In this document: positions 23,115 through 32,076 of the stretch, piece after piece
How positions within the stretch are numbered: the first letter of the stretch is position 1
Layout of the letters: every line of letters begins with the position of its first letter
Origin: Candidatus Komeilibacteria bacterium CG11_big_fil_rev_8_21_14_0_20_36_20
GTDB lineage: Bacteria; Patescibacteriota; Patescibacteriia; UBA1558; GWA2-36-10
DNA length: 54,850 nucleotides
Direction of reading: 5' to 3'
NCBI GenBank assembly: GCA_002787405.1
Contig: PCWQ01000014.1
Location: 1-54,850 of the forward strand
The notes under the pieces: model-generated
What the model saw: only the letters and a program-made list of their open reading frames with translations
Told to the model about the DNA's origin: nothing
Database searches by the model: none
Position numbers and translations under genes: made by a program

Positions 23115-23396
23115 ATGAAGTTTTTGGTAAAAGACTCAAAATATAATCCCGTCGCTTTGATGAGATTTTTAGGTTATCATCAAGAAAGAAACGGAAGTTT
23201 TGCCCGTCGCTTGAGCTCAGCACGATTTCCAAGACTACATGTTTATTTAAATGAAAAGAATAAAGTTCTAGAAATATCACTTCATTTAGATCAAAAAGGG
23301 GCTTGCTATGGAGGGCAAACTGCTCATAGTGGAGATTATGAAGGTAACATTTTAGAACAGGAAAAGAAACGAATCAATAAATTATTAGAAAATTAA
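23115..23396 (+). CDS. Hypothetical 93-aa protein
   Basis: The small soluble protein (MKFLVKDSKYNPVALMRFLG ... LHVYLNEKNKVLEISLHLDQ ... GDYEGNILEQEKKRINKLL) has a mixed alpha/beta pattern and no membrane segment. No family name comes to mind. It is tightly packed between rseP (6 bases) and proS (1 base) in the same operon and shares their codon use and lack of SD, so it is very likely real. Confidence 0.75.
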   Translation: MKFLVKDSKYNPVALMRFLGYHQERNGSFARRLSSARFPRLHVYLNEKNKVLEISLHLDQKGACYGGQTAHSGDYEGNILEQEKKRINKLLEN

Positions 23397-23397
23397 T

Positions 23398-24642
23398 ATG
23401 AAACAATCAAAATTATTTGGTAAAACTCGCAAAGATATCAGTCAGGATGAAAAAAGCATTAATGCCGAGCTTTTAACTAAAGCTGGTTTTGTGGAAAAAC
23501 AGATGGCAGGAGTTTATGATTATTTACCTTTAGGTTTGCGGGTTTTGCGCAAAATAGAGAACATTATTCGTGAGGAAATGGAAGCCATTGGCGGTCAGGA
23601 AATACTAATGACTGCTCTGCAAGCTAAAGAATTGTGGCATCAAACCGGACGCTGGCAGGAGCTAGAGCCGATTATGTATCAATTTCAGGATCATCATGGC
23701 AGTCAAATTGGGCTGGCTACAACTCACGAGGAAGTGATTACAGATATTGTGAAAAAGCATCTGAGTTCATATAAGGATTTACCTCTTTATCTTTATCAAA
23801 TTCAAAATAAATTTCGAGATGAAAAAAGGGTTAAATCAGGACTGTTACGCGGTCGTGAATTTTTAATGAAAGATTTGTATAGTTTTCATATTGATCAAAA
23901 GGATTTGGATGAATATTATCAAGTGGTTTATCAGGCCTATTTGAAGATTTTTAAGAGATTAGGGTTGGAAGCTTTTGCTGTAGAAGCTTCGGGTGGAGCA
24001 ATGAGTAAACAGTTTTCTCATGAATTTATGGTTAAAACAGAGGCCGGAGAAGATGAGACTGTTTTATGTGAAAAATGTGGCTGGGCCCAAAACGCTGAAA
24101 TTGCTAAGGTGAAATCAGGTGAACAATGCCCTCAATGCCAAACGATAGTCAAGAAATTTAAAACTGTGGAAGCGGGTAATATATTTCGTTTAGGTGATAA
24201 GTACTCCCGACCTTTAAAATTACAGTTTACCAATCAAAAAGGGAAATTGCAGGAGGTTGTAATGGGTTCTTATGGTATTGGTCTAGGCAGAGTAATGGGG
24301 ACTATTGTTGAAGCCAGCCATGATCAGGATGGAATTATTTGGACAGAAACAACTAGTCCTTATCAAGTACATTTGCTAAATTTGGCAAAAAATGATAAGA
24401 CACAAGGGAAAGCAGAGCAAATTTATAAGGAATTACACCAGCAAGGACTGGAGGTATTATATGATGATCGAGATATCTCTTTTGCCCGAAAATTAAAAGA
24501 CGCCGATTTAATTGGTGTCTATTGGCAGTTAATAGTCAGTGATAAACAGACAGAATTGGAATTAGTTAAACGTAAAGATCATCAAAAAATTTTAGGAGAT
24601 CTGAATAAGGTTTTATCAACTATTAAAAAGAGTGTGAGATAA
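23398..24642 (+). CDS. proS: Prolyl-tRNA synthetase lacking the editing domain
   Basis: ProS charges tRNA-Pro. Class II motifs are present: motif 2 (FRDEKRVKSGLLRGREFLMKDLYSF) and motif 3 (GSYGIGLGRVMG), followed by the anticodon-binding domain. At 414 aa it is about 150 residues shorter than the common bacterial form: the INS editing domain that removes misloaded alanine is missing. In its place there is only a short segment with a zinc-like CEKC...CPQC pair. Organelle and some alphaproteobacterial ProS enzymes are similarly short. The stop overlaps the mreB start (TAATG). Confidence 0.93.
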   Translation: MKQSKLFGKTRKDISQDEKSINAELLTKAGFVEKQMAGVYDYLPLGLRVLRKIENIIREEMEAIGGQEILMTALQAKELWHQTGRWQELEPIMYQFQDHHGSQIGLATTHEEVITDIVKKHLSSYKDLPLYLYQIQNKFRDEKRVKSGLLRGREFLMKDLYSFHIDQKDLDEYYQVVYQAYLKIFKRLGLEAFAVEASGGAMSKQFSHEFMVKTEAGEDETVLCEKCGWAQNAEIAKVKSGEQCPQCQTIVKKFKTVEAGNIFRLGDKYSRPLKLQFTNQKGKLQEVVMGSYGIGLGRVMGTIVEASHDQDGIIWTETTSPYQVHLLNLAKNDKTQGKAEQIYKELHQQGLEVLYDDRDISFARKLKDADLIGVYWQLIVSDKQTELELVKRKDHQKILGDLNKVLSTIKKSVR

Positions 24643-25694
24643 TGTTTAGAAATCTTTTTAAAAATTTTTCCAAGGACCTCGGCATTGACCTAGGCACCGC
24701 TAATACTCTGGTTTATGTAAAAGATCAGGGTATTGTTATCAATGAGCCCTCAGTAGTAGCTATCAACAACAGAAATGAAAAAATTATTGCTATTGGTGAG
24801 GATGCTAAAATCATGTTGGGAAAAACACCAATGCATATTACAGTTATTCGTCCTTTGGTTGATGGAGTGATTTCTGATTTTGAAGTTTCTGAAAAAATGA
24901 TTAAGCATTTTATTGGAAAAATTCACCGTGAATCTTTTACTTTTATGCCTCGACCAAGAGTTTTAATTGCTATTCCTCTAGACGTTACGGAAGTGGAACG
25001 AAAAGCGGTTGAAGATGCAGTTATTGGCGCCGGAGCAGCTGAAGTGCTATTGGTGGAAGAAGCGCTGGCCGGAGCGATTGGCGCCGGTTTGCCGATTCAG
25101 GAAGCTTCTGGCAGCATGATTGTTGACATTGGGGGTGGTACTACAGAGATTGCCGTTATTTCATTAGGAGGAGTAGTTTCCTGGAAATCTTTAAAATTGG
25201 CCGGTGATAAATTAAATGATGCTATTATTCAATATGCTCGCGATAAATTTAATATCATTCTCGGCGAAAGAACAGCTGAAAGAATTAAAGTACAAATAGC
25301 TTCGGTTACACCTTTAGAAGAGAGTTTAGAGGCAACCATGCGTGGTCGTGATTTATTAACTGGTTTACCTAAAGAAATCAAAATCACCGACGCTAATATT
25401 AGGGAGGCAATTATTAAGCCAATTAAATTAATAGTAGATAATATTAAAACAACTATTGAGAATACTCCGCCGGAATTAGTAGCTGATCTCTATGAGCGGG
25501 GAATGGTTTTGTCTGGTGGGGGAGCTTTGTTAAGAGGCTTGGATGATTTGATTACCCAAGAGACAAAAATTCCTGTTTATATTACTGATGATCCATTAAC
25601 AACGGTGGTGCGGGGCACAGGTAAAATATTGGACGACATTGATAATTTAAAAGAAATACTTTTGCCTTCAACTAAAGATATTGGTTTAGGATAA
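24642..25694 (+). CDS. mreB: Rod-shape actin MreB (first copy)
   Basis: MreB filaments organise wall synthesis at the membrane. The 350-aa protein has the actin-fold phosphate motifs DLGTANTLVYVK and DIGGGTTEIAVISLGG and the adenosine motif GMVLSGGGALLRGLDDL. The hydrophobic amphipathic N-terminus (MFRNLFKNF) may bind the membrane. It starts the mreB-mreC-mreD-mrdA-greA-mreB2 operon and overlaps proS by one base. A second MreB is encoded at 29348. Confidence 0.96.
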   Translation: MFRNLFKNFSKDLGIDLGTANTLVYVKDQGIVINEPSVVAINNRNEKIIAIGEDAKIMLGKTPMHITVIRPLVDGVISDFEVSEKMIKHFIGKIHRESFTFMPRPRVLIAIPLDVTEVERKAVEDAVIGAGAAEVLLVEEALAGAIGAGLPIQEASGSMIVDIGGGTTEIAVISLGGVVSWKSLKLAGDKLNDAIIQYARDKFNIILGERTAERIKVQIASVTPLEESLEATMRGRDLLTGLPKEIKITDANIREAIIKPIKLIVDNIKTTIENTPPELVADLYERGMVLSGGGALLRGLDDLITQETKIPVYITDDPLTTVVRGTGKILDDIDNLKEILLPSTKDIGLG

Positions 25695-25703
25695 AGATTA
25701 TTT

Positions 25704-26441
25704 ATGTTAAAGTCTAATCTAAAGACTTTCCTACTTTTTTTGATTATTATTATATTTTTTATTTTATTAAAAAATAGTGATCTTTTTGATATAGGGATTA
25801 TTTTCCGCGGTTGGCTAATACCGCAAAAATCAATTAACACTTTATTCAATCCGCCAGATAATTTAACGGAAGAATATCAAAATTTGTTAGCTGAGAACAG
25901 TCGTTTGCAGACTTTGACAGCGGAGAATCAACAACTGAAAGAATTATTGGATTTAAAAAAGGATAAAAATTATACTTTGCAGGTGGCTCATATTTTAAGT
26001 CGAGACTCTATTAATAATAATATTTTGATTATTGATGTTGGTCGTAATCAAAATATTGAAGAAGGGCAAGCCGTGGTTATTAACAACGGGATCATTGTCG
26101 GTAAAATTATCGATGTTAATGTTGATTCAGCTAAAGTTAGACTTTTGACGGATAGATTGACTAAGCTGGCGGTGAGAATTGGCGATGAGCAGAATATTTC
26201 TGGTCTGTTGACTGGGGCTTTGGGTTTGGGTATGGATTTGGATTATGTGCCTCAAAATCAAGATATTAAAGAAAATGATTTAGTCGTTACTGCTGATATT
26301 GATGTAAAAATTCCAGCAGGACTAGTTGTGGGGCAGATAGAAAAGGTTGAATTTTCTGAAGAAGAAGTATTTAAAAAAGCGGTGGTTTCTCCTTTAGTGG
26401 ATTATAGTAGCTTAGTGCTGGTGGCGGTTATTACCTCCTAA
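25704..26441 (+). CDS. mreC: Rod-shape protein MreC
   Basis: MreC links MreB to the wall synthases. The 245-aa protein has an N-terminal membrane helix (about 5-22), a coiled coil (about 53-88, ENSRLQTLTAENQQLKELL) and the two beta-barrel halves of the MreC domain (GQAVVINNGIIVGKI and ENDLVVTADIDVKIPAGLVVG). Length and operon position are standard. Confidence 0.94.
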   Translation: MLKSNLKTFLLFLIIIIFFILLKNSDLFDIGIIFRGWLIPQKSINTLFNPPDNLTEEYQNLLAENSRLQTLTAENQQLKELLDLKKDKNYTLQVAHILSRDSINNNILIIDVGRNQNIEEGQAVVINNGIIVGKIIDVNVDSAKVRLLTDRLTKLAVRIGDEQNISGLLTGALGLGMDLDYVPQNQDIKENDLVVTADIDVKIPAGLVVGQIEKVEFSEEEVFKKAVVSPLVDYSSLVLVAVITS

Positions 26442-26448
26442 ATTTATT

Positions 26449-26943
26449 ATGAAATATTTATTTATTATTTTATTTTTTTTAATAGCAATTTACGCTTTCA
26501 CTCTTTTGAATTTCTACAGCGATCATTGGCTTTATGTGCAGCCAATGTTAATTGCTGTTCTGTTAGTTTATTATAACATCAGCCAAAGTTGGTTATATTA
26601 TTCTTTTGCCTCTTTAGCCGGTTTGTTCGTGGATTCTTTAAATGGTATTTTTGGCCTACAAGCTATTATTTTTGTGATTATTATTTTTATATTAAGGAGT
26701 CTACAGTTGACCCTTTTTACTTCCAAAAATATTCTAACTATTATTTTATTGACCATTTTAGCTTTTATCATCTTTTGGCTTCTATTATGGAGTACTAGTT
26801 TTATTTTTAATTTTCAATTATATTTTTTAACTAAAGAAATATTTATTATGATCTTAAGGGGGCTAGTGGTTAATACTTTTATGACCATTTTTCTGCACAT
26901 TTTATTCTTTAATTTCTGGCTTAAGAAACAAGAGCGGCATTAA
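26449..26943 (+). CDS. mreD: Rod-shape protein MreD
   Basis: The 164-aa protein is strongly hydrophobic with five to six membrane helices and few charges, as usual for MreD. The sequence FASLAGLFVDSLNGIFGLQA is the one recognisable family-like region. Identification rests on topology, size and the mreB-mreC-mreD-PBP2 gene order. Confidence 0.88.
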   Translation: MKYLFIILFFLIAIYAFTLLNFYSDHWLYVQPMLIAVLLVYYNISQSWLYYSFASLAGLFVDSLNGIFGLQAIIFVIIIFILRSLQLTLFTSKNILTIILLTILAFIIFWLLLWSTSFIFNFQLYFLTKEIFIMILRGLVVNTFMTIFLHILFFNFWLKKQERH

Positions 26944-26948
26944 ACACT

Positions 26949-28850
26949 ATGAAAAGTAACCCTTTTAAAATACAGGAAGGTTCAGTCGGTGATGCTAAAG
27001 TGGCTGGTTTTGTTAGTGATCGAGACAGTGGTAATTATTTGGATTTAGAAGCAGCCGGTAAGTCTCAATATTTAGGTAAATTTTTTGACAGTCGCCGAAG
27101 CGTCAATTTAAGTATGGTTTTTTTGTTTCTATTATTGACTTTGTTTATTAGGGCAGTTTATTTGCAAGTAATTAGAGGTGATAATTTTCGCAACATTGCG
27201 GAAGGTAATCGTATTCGTTCGGATATTATTCCCAGTAATCGTGGTTTAATTTACGACCGGTTTGGTAATCTTTTAGTTAAAAATGAGTCTTACTTCTTTC
27301 TTTACCTGACTTCGGATTTATTACCGGAAGATGAATTAACAAAAGAGAAGTTGTTTGACGATTTAGCCAACGTTTTAAAAATTAATAAAGATGAAATTAA
27401 AGAAAGAATTAACACTAACAATGTAAACGGAGAGGTTTTAATTTATGAAAACTTAGAATATGAGCAAGCTATTCAATTGATGATAATGTCAGAAGACAAT
27501 CTGAGTATTAAAGTGACTCATGAACCCCGTCGACAATATTTTGCAGAATTAGGATTATCTCATATTTTAGGTTATCTTGGCGCAGTGACAGAGGATGATT
27601 TAGAGGATGGTAAATATCAGTCGCATGATCGTTTAGGTAAGAGTGGTATAGAATTAATTTACGAAGATGTTTTAAAGGGTCGGGATGGAATCAGGCACGT
27701 AGAAGTGGATGCTTTATATAGAGATAAAAATATTGTTTCAATGACAGAGCCCATAGATGGTAGTGATATAGTTTTAACTATTGATGCCCAAGCGCAAAAA
27801 AAATTGGCTGAAATAATGGATGATAATTCGGTGAGATATAATAAGCCGAAAATGGCGGCAGTAGTTTTAGATGCTAAAGATGGGGGAGTATTAGCCATGA
27901 ATAGTTTGCCTACTTTTGATAATAATATTTTTACGACAGTCTTAAATCAGGATGATTACCAGAAGATTATCAGCGATCCAAATGCTCCTTTATTAAATAG
28001 AGCAATGTCAGGCACTTACCCTCTCGGATCTATTTTTAAAACAGTAGTAGGTAGTGCCGCCTTGGAAGAAGGATTGATTAATGCTAGTTTTACAGTTCGT
28101 AGTACTGGTGGAGTAACTGTTGGCAATAATTTTTTTCCCGACTGGAGACCGGGCGGACACGGTTTAACTAATATTTATTGGGCGATTGCCGATTCTGTTA
28201 ATACTTTTTTCTATTCTATTGGTGGTGGAAATAACCAGTGGTTGAACGTTGGTTTAGGTGTTGATAAGATGATGGACTATGCCAAAAAATTCGGTTTAGG
28301 CAAAGAAACAGGGATCGATTTAAACATGGAATCTGCCGGATTTTTACCAAGTAAAGAATGGAAAGAGAAGACTTATGGGGAAAGATGGTATTTAGGCGAT
28401 ACTTATAATCTATCCATTGGTCAAGGGTATTTATTAGCTACACCTTTGCAAGCGGCCGTCTTAATGTCTTATTTTGCCAACAATGGCCAGGTTTATCAAC
28501 CGCACTTGATTAGACAGACTGAAGAGGATAAAATAATTGAAGATTTTGATCCTCAGCTGGCTTTGACGAATATTATTTCATCTGATAATTTAAATATTAT
28601 TAGGCAGGGCTTAAGGGAGACAGTAGCGCGAGGAACAGCCCAAAGTTTGCAGTCAGTGCCAGTCAAAGTAGCGGCTAAAACCGGCACAGCCCAGTTTAAC
28701 AACAATAAATCACCTCATTCTTGGTTAGCAGCTTTTGCCCCTTATGATGATGCAAAAATTGTCATAACTGTCATGGTAGAGGAAGGCGGAGATATTGGAT
28801 TAGCGGTGACTATAGCCCGGGAATTTATGGAGTGGTATTTTTCCCAATAA
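26949..28850 (+). CDS. mrdA: Penicillin-binding protein 2 (elongation transpeptidase)
   Basis: PBP2 cross-links peptidoglycan during elongation. The 633-aa protein has a cytoplasmic tail of about 50 residues, one membrane helix (about 53-73) and a dimerisation domain (SNRGLIYDRFGNLL). The transpeptidase domain carries S361-x-x-K364 (PLGSIFK), S416-V-N418 and K577-T-G579. The unusually long, charged N-terminal tail before the membrane helix is the only deviation. Six bases separate it from mreD. Confidence 0.95.
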   Translation: MKSNPFKIQEGSVGDAKVAGFVSDRDSGNYLDLEAAGKSQYLGKFFDSRRSVNLSMVFLFLLLTLFIRAVYLQVIRGDNFRNIAEGNRIRSDIIPSNRGLIYDRFGNLLVKNESYFFLYLTSDLLPEDELTKEKLFDDLANVLKINKDEIKERINTNNVNGEVLIYENLEYEQAIQLMIMSEDNLSIKVTHEPRRQYFAELGLSHILGYLGAVTEDDLEDGKYQSHDRLGKSGIELIYEDVLKGRDGIRHVEVDALYRDKNIVSMTEPIDGSDIVLTIDAQAQKKLAEIMDDNSVRYNKPKMAAVVLDAKDGGVLAMNSLPTFDNNIFTTVLNQDDYQKIISDPNAPLLNRAMSGTYPLGSIFKTVVGSAALEEGLINASFTVRSTGGVTVGNNFFPDWRPGGHGLTNIYWAIADSVNTFFYSIGGGNNQWLNVGLGVDKMMDYAKKFGLGKETGIDLNMESAGFLPSKEWKEKTYGERWYLGDTYNLSIGQGYLLATPLQAAVLMSYFANNGQVYQPHLIRQTEEDKIIEDFDPQLALTNIISSDNLNIIRQGLRETVARGTAQSLQSVPVKVAAKTGTAQFNNNKSPHSWLAAFAPYDDAKIVITVMVEEGGDIGLAVTIAREFMEWYFSQ

Positions 28851-28889
28851 TTTGCTAATATTTAACTGACAAACAATATAAAAAATTTT

Positions 28890-29348
28890 ATGGAAAAAAA
28901 GGTATTAACTCAAGAAGGATTAAATAAATTAAAAAAAGAGTTAGATTATCTATCTAACACCAAAAGGCAGCAGGTGGCTGAGCGCATTAAACAAGCCAAG
29001 GAGTTCGGTGATTTATCAGAAAATGCCGAATATCAAGATGCGAAAGAAGAACAGAGTTTTGTGGCAGGCCGCGTGCATGAATTAGAGTATTTAATCAAAA
29101 CATCTGAAGTGGCCGACAGTAGTGATAATAAAGATTTGGTATCAGTTGGTTCGCAAGTAACAGTGGAGAAAAATGGACAAGTCACCACTTTTACCATTGT
29201 TGGTAGTACTGAAGCAGATCCTATTAATAATAAAATTTCTTTAGAGTCTCCCATGGGAGGAGCTTTATTAAATAGAAAAGTTGGTGAGGAGGTAGAAGTG
29301 GAATCACCGGTTGGAAAAATGATGTATAAAATTTTAGAAATAAACTAA
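28890..29348 (+). CDS. greA: Transcription elongation factor GreA
   Basis: GreA rescues backtracked RNA polymerase by stimulating transcript cleavage. The 152-aa protein has the N-terminal coiled coil with the tip acids (EFGDLSENAEYQDAKEEQ) and the C-terminal FKBP-like domain (NNKISLESPMGGALLNRKVGEEVEV). It is placed between PBP2 and the second mreB, and its stop overlaps that gene's start by one base. Confidence 0.95.
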   Translation: MEKKVLTQEGLNKLKKELDYLSNTKRQQVAERIKQAKEFGDLSENAEYQDAKEEQSFVAGRVHELEYLIKTSEVADSSDNKDLVSVGSQVTVEKNGQVTTFTIVGSTEADPINNKISLESPMGGALLNRKVGEEVEVESPVGKMMYKILEIN

Positions 29349-30361
29349 TGTTTATTAAAAAGATTGGAATTGATTTAGGGACAACCTACACTTTGGTTTA
29401 TATTCCTAAAAGGGGGATTGTTATTCATGAGCCATCAGTAGTGGCTATTTCAGTATTTGATAAAAAAGTAATGGCCGTAGGTGATGAAGCAAAAGAGATG
29501 ATTGGCCGTACACCTGATTCAATTGTAGCTGCTCGGCCGCTTAAGAGTGGAGTTATTGCTGACTATAAAACAACAGAAAGCATGTTAAAATATTTTATTA
29601 ACAAAGCAGTTGGTGGTATAAGAATTTTTCGACCAGAAGTGATGATTGCTGTGCCAGCTGGGATTACTTCTACAGAAAGAAGAGCGGTTATTGATGCTAC
29701 TTTAAATGCCGGCGCTAAAGCGGCTTATATTATTAAAGAGCCGATCGCTGCTGCTATTGGAGCGGATATTCCCATTGGTTCTGCTTCTGGGCATATGATT
29801 GTGGATATGGGCGGTGGAACCAGTGAAATTGCTGTTATTTCTTTAGGGGGCATTGTAGCCAATACTTCTGTAAGAATCGGCGGCAATCGTTATGATGCGG
29901 CTATTAGCGAACATATTAAAAAGAAATATAATTTAGCCATTGGCGAAAGAACAGCTGAAGATATTAAAATTAAAATTGGCTCAGCCCAATTTTTACCAAA
30001 AGAGGAAAAATTGTTTTTAGATATTAGAGGCAGAGATATGGTTACCGGTTTGCCTCGTACCGTTTCTGTCAACTCTGATGATGTCACCGAATCTCTACAA
30101 AATGAACTGCAAGGTTTGATTTCAGCTGTGAAGTCGGTTTTGTATAAAACTCCACCTGAATTGTCAGCTGATATTATGGATAAAGGTATGGTTTTGTCAG
30201 GTGGAACGGCTTTATTGCGTAATATGGATAAACTACTAGCGCAAGCTATTGGTGTGCCTGCCTATGTGGCTGATGATGCTTTACTATGTGTTGCTCGTGG
30301 TACGGGCATTGCTTTAGAAAATTTAGAATCTTATAAACGCAGTATTTTATCTGCTAAATAA
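29348..30361 (+). CDS. Second MreB/Mbl-like actin
   Basis: This 337-aa paralogue has the same actin motifs (DLGTTYTLVYIPKRGIVI, DMGGGTSEIAVISLGG, GMVLSGGTALLRNMDKLL) but clearly differs in sequence from the MreB at 24642. Its N-terminus is short (MFIKKIGIDLG), without the amphipathic helix of the first copy. Bacillus likewise has specialised paralogues (Mbl, MreBH). It overlaps greA by one base and is followed by a glycosyltransferase. Confidence 0.93.
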   Translation: MFIKKIGIDLGTTYTLVYIPKRGIVIHEPSVVAISVFDKKVMAVGDEAKEMIGRTPDSIVAARPLKSGVIADYKTTESMLKYFINKAVGGIRIFRPEVMIAVPAGITSTERRAVIDATLNAGAKAAYIIKEPIAAAIGADIPIGSASGHMIVDMGGGTSEIAVISLGGIVANTSVRIGGNRYDAAISEHIKKKYNLAIGERTAEDIKIKIGSAQFLPKEEKLFLDIRGRDMVTGLPRTVSVNSDDVTESLQNELQGLISAVKSVLYKTPPELSADIMDKGMVLSGGTALLRNMDKLLAQAIGVPAYVADDALLCVARGTGIALENLESYKRSILSAK

Positions 30362-30368
30362 TTAAATT

Positions 30369-31487
30369 ATGGCTACTATTGGTTTAGAAGCCACCCGGGC
30401 TAATAAAAAACATAAAACCGGTACTGAATGGTACGCCTGGCATTTGCTCCAGCAATTTAAAGAATTGGCTAACCTGCATAATAATAAGTTTATAGTTTAT
30501 TATAATCAGCCGTTAGATCAGGAGTTATCATCTGTGGCGGCTAATTTTTATTTTAAACAATTAAATTGGCCCTTTAGAAAATTCTGGACTCATTACCGAT
30601 TGGTGTGGGAATTGCTCTGGCATCCCGTAGATAAATTCTTTGCCAGCAATGCCGTACCCTTATTTATTCGCGGTGAAGTGATTTTAACCGTTCATGATCT
30701 GGGATTTTTAAAAAACCCAGAATTATATCATCCTTTAGAAAGAATTTATCAAAAAATATCCCACTGGTTAGCTATTAAAAGAGCTAATAAAATTATTACT
30801 ATCTCAAAAACAACTAAAAAAGACATTATTAAATATTTTCCTGAGTCTAAAAATAAAATTAAAGTTATTTATCTTGGCTATAATCAAGATGAATTTAAAC
30901 CAACGGTAAAGGAAGATAAGCAAAAGATTAAAAATAAATATCAGCTAGCAGAGAAATTTATTTTATATATTGGTCGTTTGGAAACTAAAAAAAATATTCA
31001 GAATTTAATCAAAGCGTATAAATTACTGCTAGATAAAAATTATAATTTAGTCTTGGCTGGTCGGCCTGGTAATTATGGTTATGATCAGATTTTAGATCTA
31101 GTTAAAGATCATCAAGATAATATAAAAATTTTAGGTTATATTAATCAAGTAGATTATCCTAAATTATTGGCGGCGGCTGATTTATTTGTTTTTCCTTCAA
31201 AGTTTGAAGGTTTTGGTTTGCCGGTTTTGGAAGCTATGGCCTCTGGCGTGCCGGTGGCTTGTTCGGATATTCCCGTTTTGCATGAAATTGCTGATCAGGA
31301 AGTTTTATTTTTTAATCCTGATGATTCTCAAGACATGGCTCAAAAAATTCAGCAATTAATTGAAGATAAGAATTTACAGTCAGATTTAATCAATAAAGGA
31401 TTACAAAAAGCCCATAATTTTTCTTGGCAAAAATGCGCTCAACAGACTTTAGAGTATATTGACCTGCCAAAGCCTAGCGAATGCTAG
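30369..31487 (+). CDS. Glycosyltransferase, GT4 type
   Basis: The 372-aa GT-B enzyme has the C-terminal donor-binding signature FPSKFEGFGLPVLEAMASGVPV, with the conserved EGFGLP...E motif. N-terminal features are ILTVHDLGFLKNPEL and the middle motif ILYIGRLETKKNI. Donor and acceptor are unknown; mannose or glucose transfer to a lipid-linked glycan is typical. It is the last gene of the shape operon, seven bases after mreB2. Its final codons form half of a 12-bp hairpin. Confidence 0.9.
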   Translation: MATIGLEATRANKKHKTGTEWYAWHLLQQFKELANLHNNKFIVYYNQPLDQELSSVAANFYFKQLNWPFRKFWTHYRLVWELLWHPVDKFFASNAVPLFIRGEVILTVHDLGFLKNPELYHPLERIYQKISHWLAIKRANKIITISKTTKKDIIKYFPESKNKIKVIYLGYNQDEFKPTVKEDKQKIKNKYQLAEKFILYIGRLETKKNIQNLIKAYKLLLDKNYNLVLAGRPGNYGYDQILDLVKDHQDNIKILGYINQVDYPKLLAAADLFVFPSKFEGFGLPVLEAMASGVPVACSDIPVLHEIADQEVLFFNPDDSQDMAQKIQQLIEDKNLQSDLINKGLQKAHNFSWQKCAQQTLEYIDLPKPSEC

Positions 31488-31494
31488 GCTTTGG
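31467..31494 (+). terminator. Hairpin overlapping the end of the glycosyltransferase gene
   Basis: CCAAAGCCTAGC-GAAT-GCTAGGCTTTGG is a perfect 12-bp stem spanning the last codons and the stop. There is no T-run after it, so it may act as an mRNA 3'-end stabiliser or a weak terminator rather than a classical one. Confidence 0.5.
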
Positions 31495-31530
31495 ATGGTA
31501 GGCAAATACAGTGATTAAATTTTTAAATTA

Positions 31531-31561
31531 TTGACAAAATTACTATTATATGTTATATAAT
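31531..31561 (+). promoter_or_regulatory. rnpB promoter
   Basis: TTGACA (31531-31536) with TATATA (31554-31559, spacer 17) or TATAAT (31556-31561, spacer 19) places the start close to the 5' strand of RNase P helix P1. Confidence 0.75.
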
Positions 31562-31565
31562 AGAA

Positions 31566-31958
31566 AAGGCTTAAATTGATTGAGATGATCGCTTTGATGT
31601 AAAAATCGGAGAGGAAAGTCCGAACACCTTAAAAAGAGTAGTTGGTAACACCAACCGTTTTAGATAGCAATATCTAAAACAGGACAAGTACAACAGAAAA
31701 TATTCCTATTCCGCTTTGCGGGGTTAAGGGTGAAATGATTAGCTAATAAGCTAATCCGTTCTGTTGGTGACAACAGAAATGAGGCAAACTCTACTTGGTG
31801 CAACTTTGAGTAGGCCGAGCTCAGTCAAGCTTAGCTTGATCAGTTCGGCGGGTTGAAGGCTTGATCTTGACGGCAACGTCAAGACTAGATAGATGATCGT
31901 CGCCCTTGCTTAGCAAGGGAACAGAATTCGGCTTATGATATCAATTTAGGCCTTTTTT
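31566..31958 (+). ncRNA. rnpB: RNase P RNA
   Basis: RNase P RNA is the ribozyme that matures tRNA 5' ends. Helix P1 is formed by GGCTTAAATTGAT and ATCAATTTAGGCC (13 bp with one G-U). The 5' conserved core is visible as GAGGAAAGTCCGAACACC. The 3' core runs from AGATAGATGATCGTCGCC to ACAGAATTCGGCTTATGAT. The length of about 390 nt and overall order fit the type A class. The transcript ends in a T-rich tail after P1 (CCTTTTTTAATTG). Confidence 0.93.
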
Positions 31959-31970
31959 AATTGTCTTTTT

Positions 31971-32040
31971 TATCCCGTTAGAAATTATTTATAAAGTTGT
32001 TGTTATTTTGGTTAAATTGCGTGAATTTCTAAACGGGATA
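31971..32040. repeat. 70-bp inverted-repeat element, copy 2 (TCCCGTTAGAAATT arms)
   Basis: TATCCCGTTAGAAATT (31971-31986) and AATTTCTAAACGGGATA (32024-32040) are inverted repeats that differ by one inserted A. The interior differs from copy 1 except for an AGTTGTT core. It lies between rnpB and the promoter of the polysaccharide operon, again just upstream of a gene start. Confidence 0.75.
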
Positions 32041-32045
32041 AATAT

Positions 32046-32076
32046 TTACTAAAAAGCTATCAAGTGATATTATAAT
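32046..32076 (+). promoter_or_regulatory. Promoter of the polysaccharide operon; decides the start codon
   Basis: TTTACT (32046-32051) and TATAAT (32071-32076). The ORF-track start codon at 32075 lies inside this -10 box and would not be transcribed. The next ATG at 32090 is seven bases after the predicted transcription start. Confidence 0.65.

Noticed and set aside
26589-26798. 69-aa plus-strand ORF inside mreD
   Set aside because: It is an out-of-frame shadow of the AT-rich membrane-protein gene mreD.
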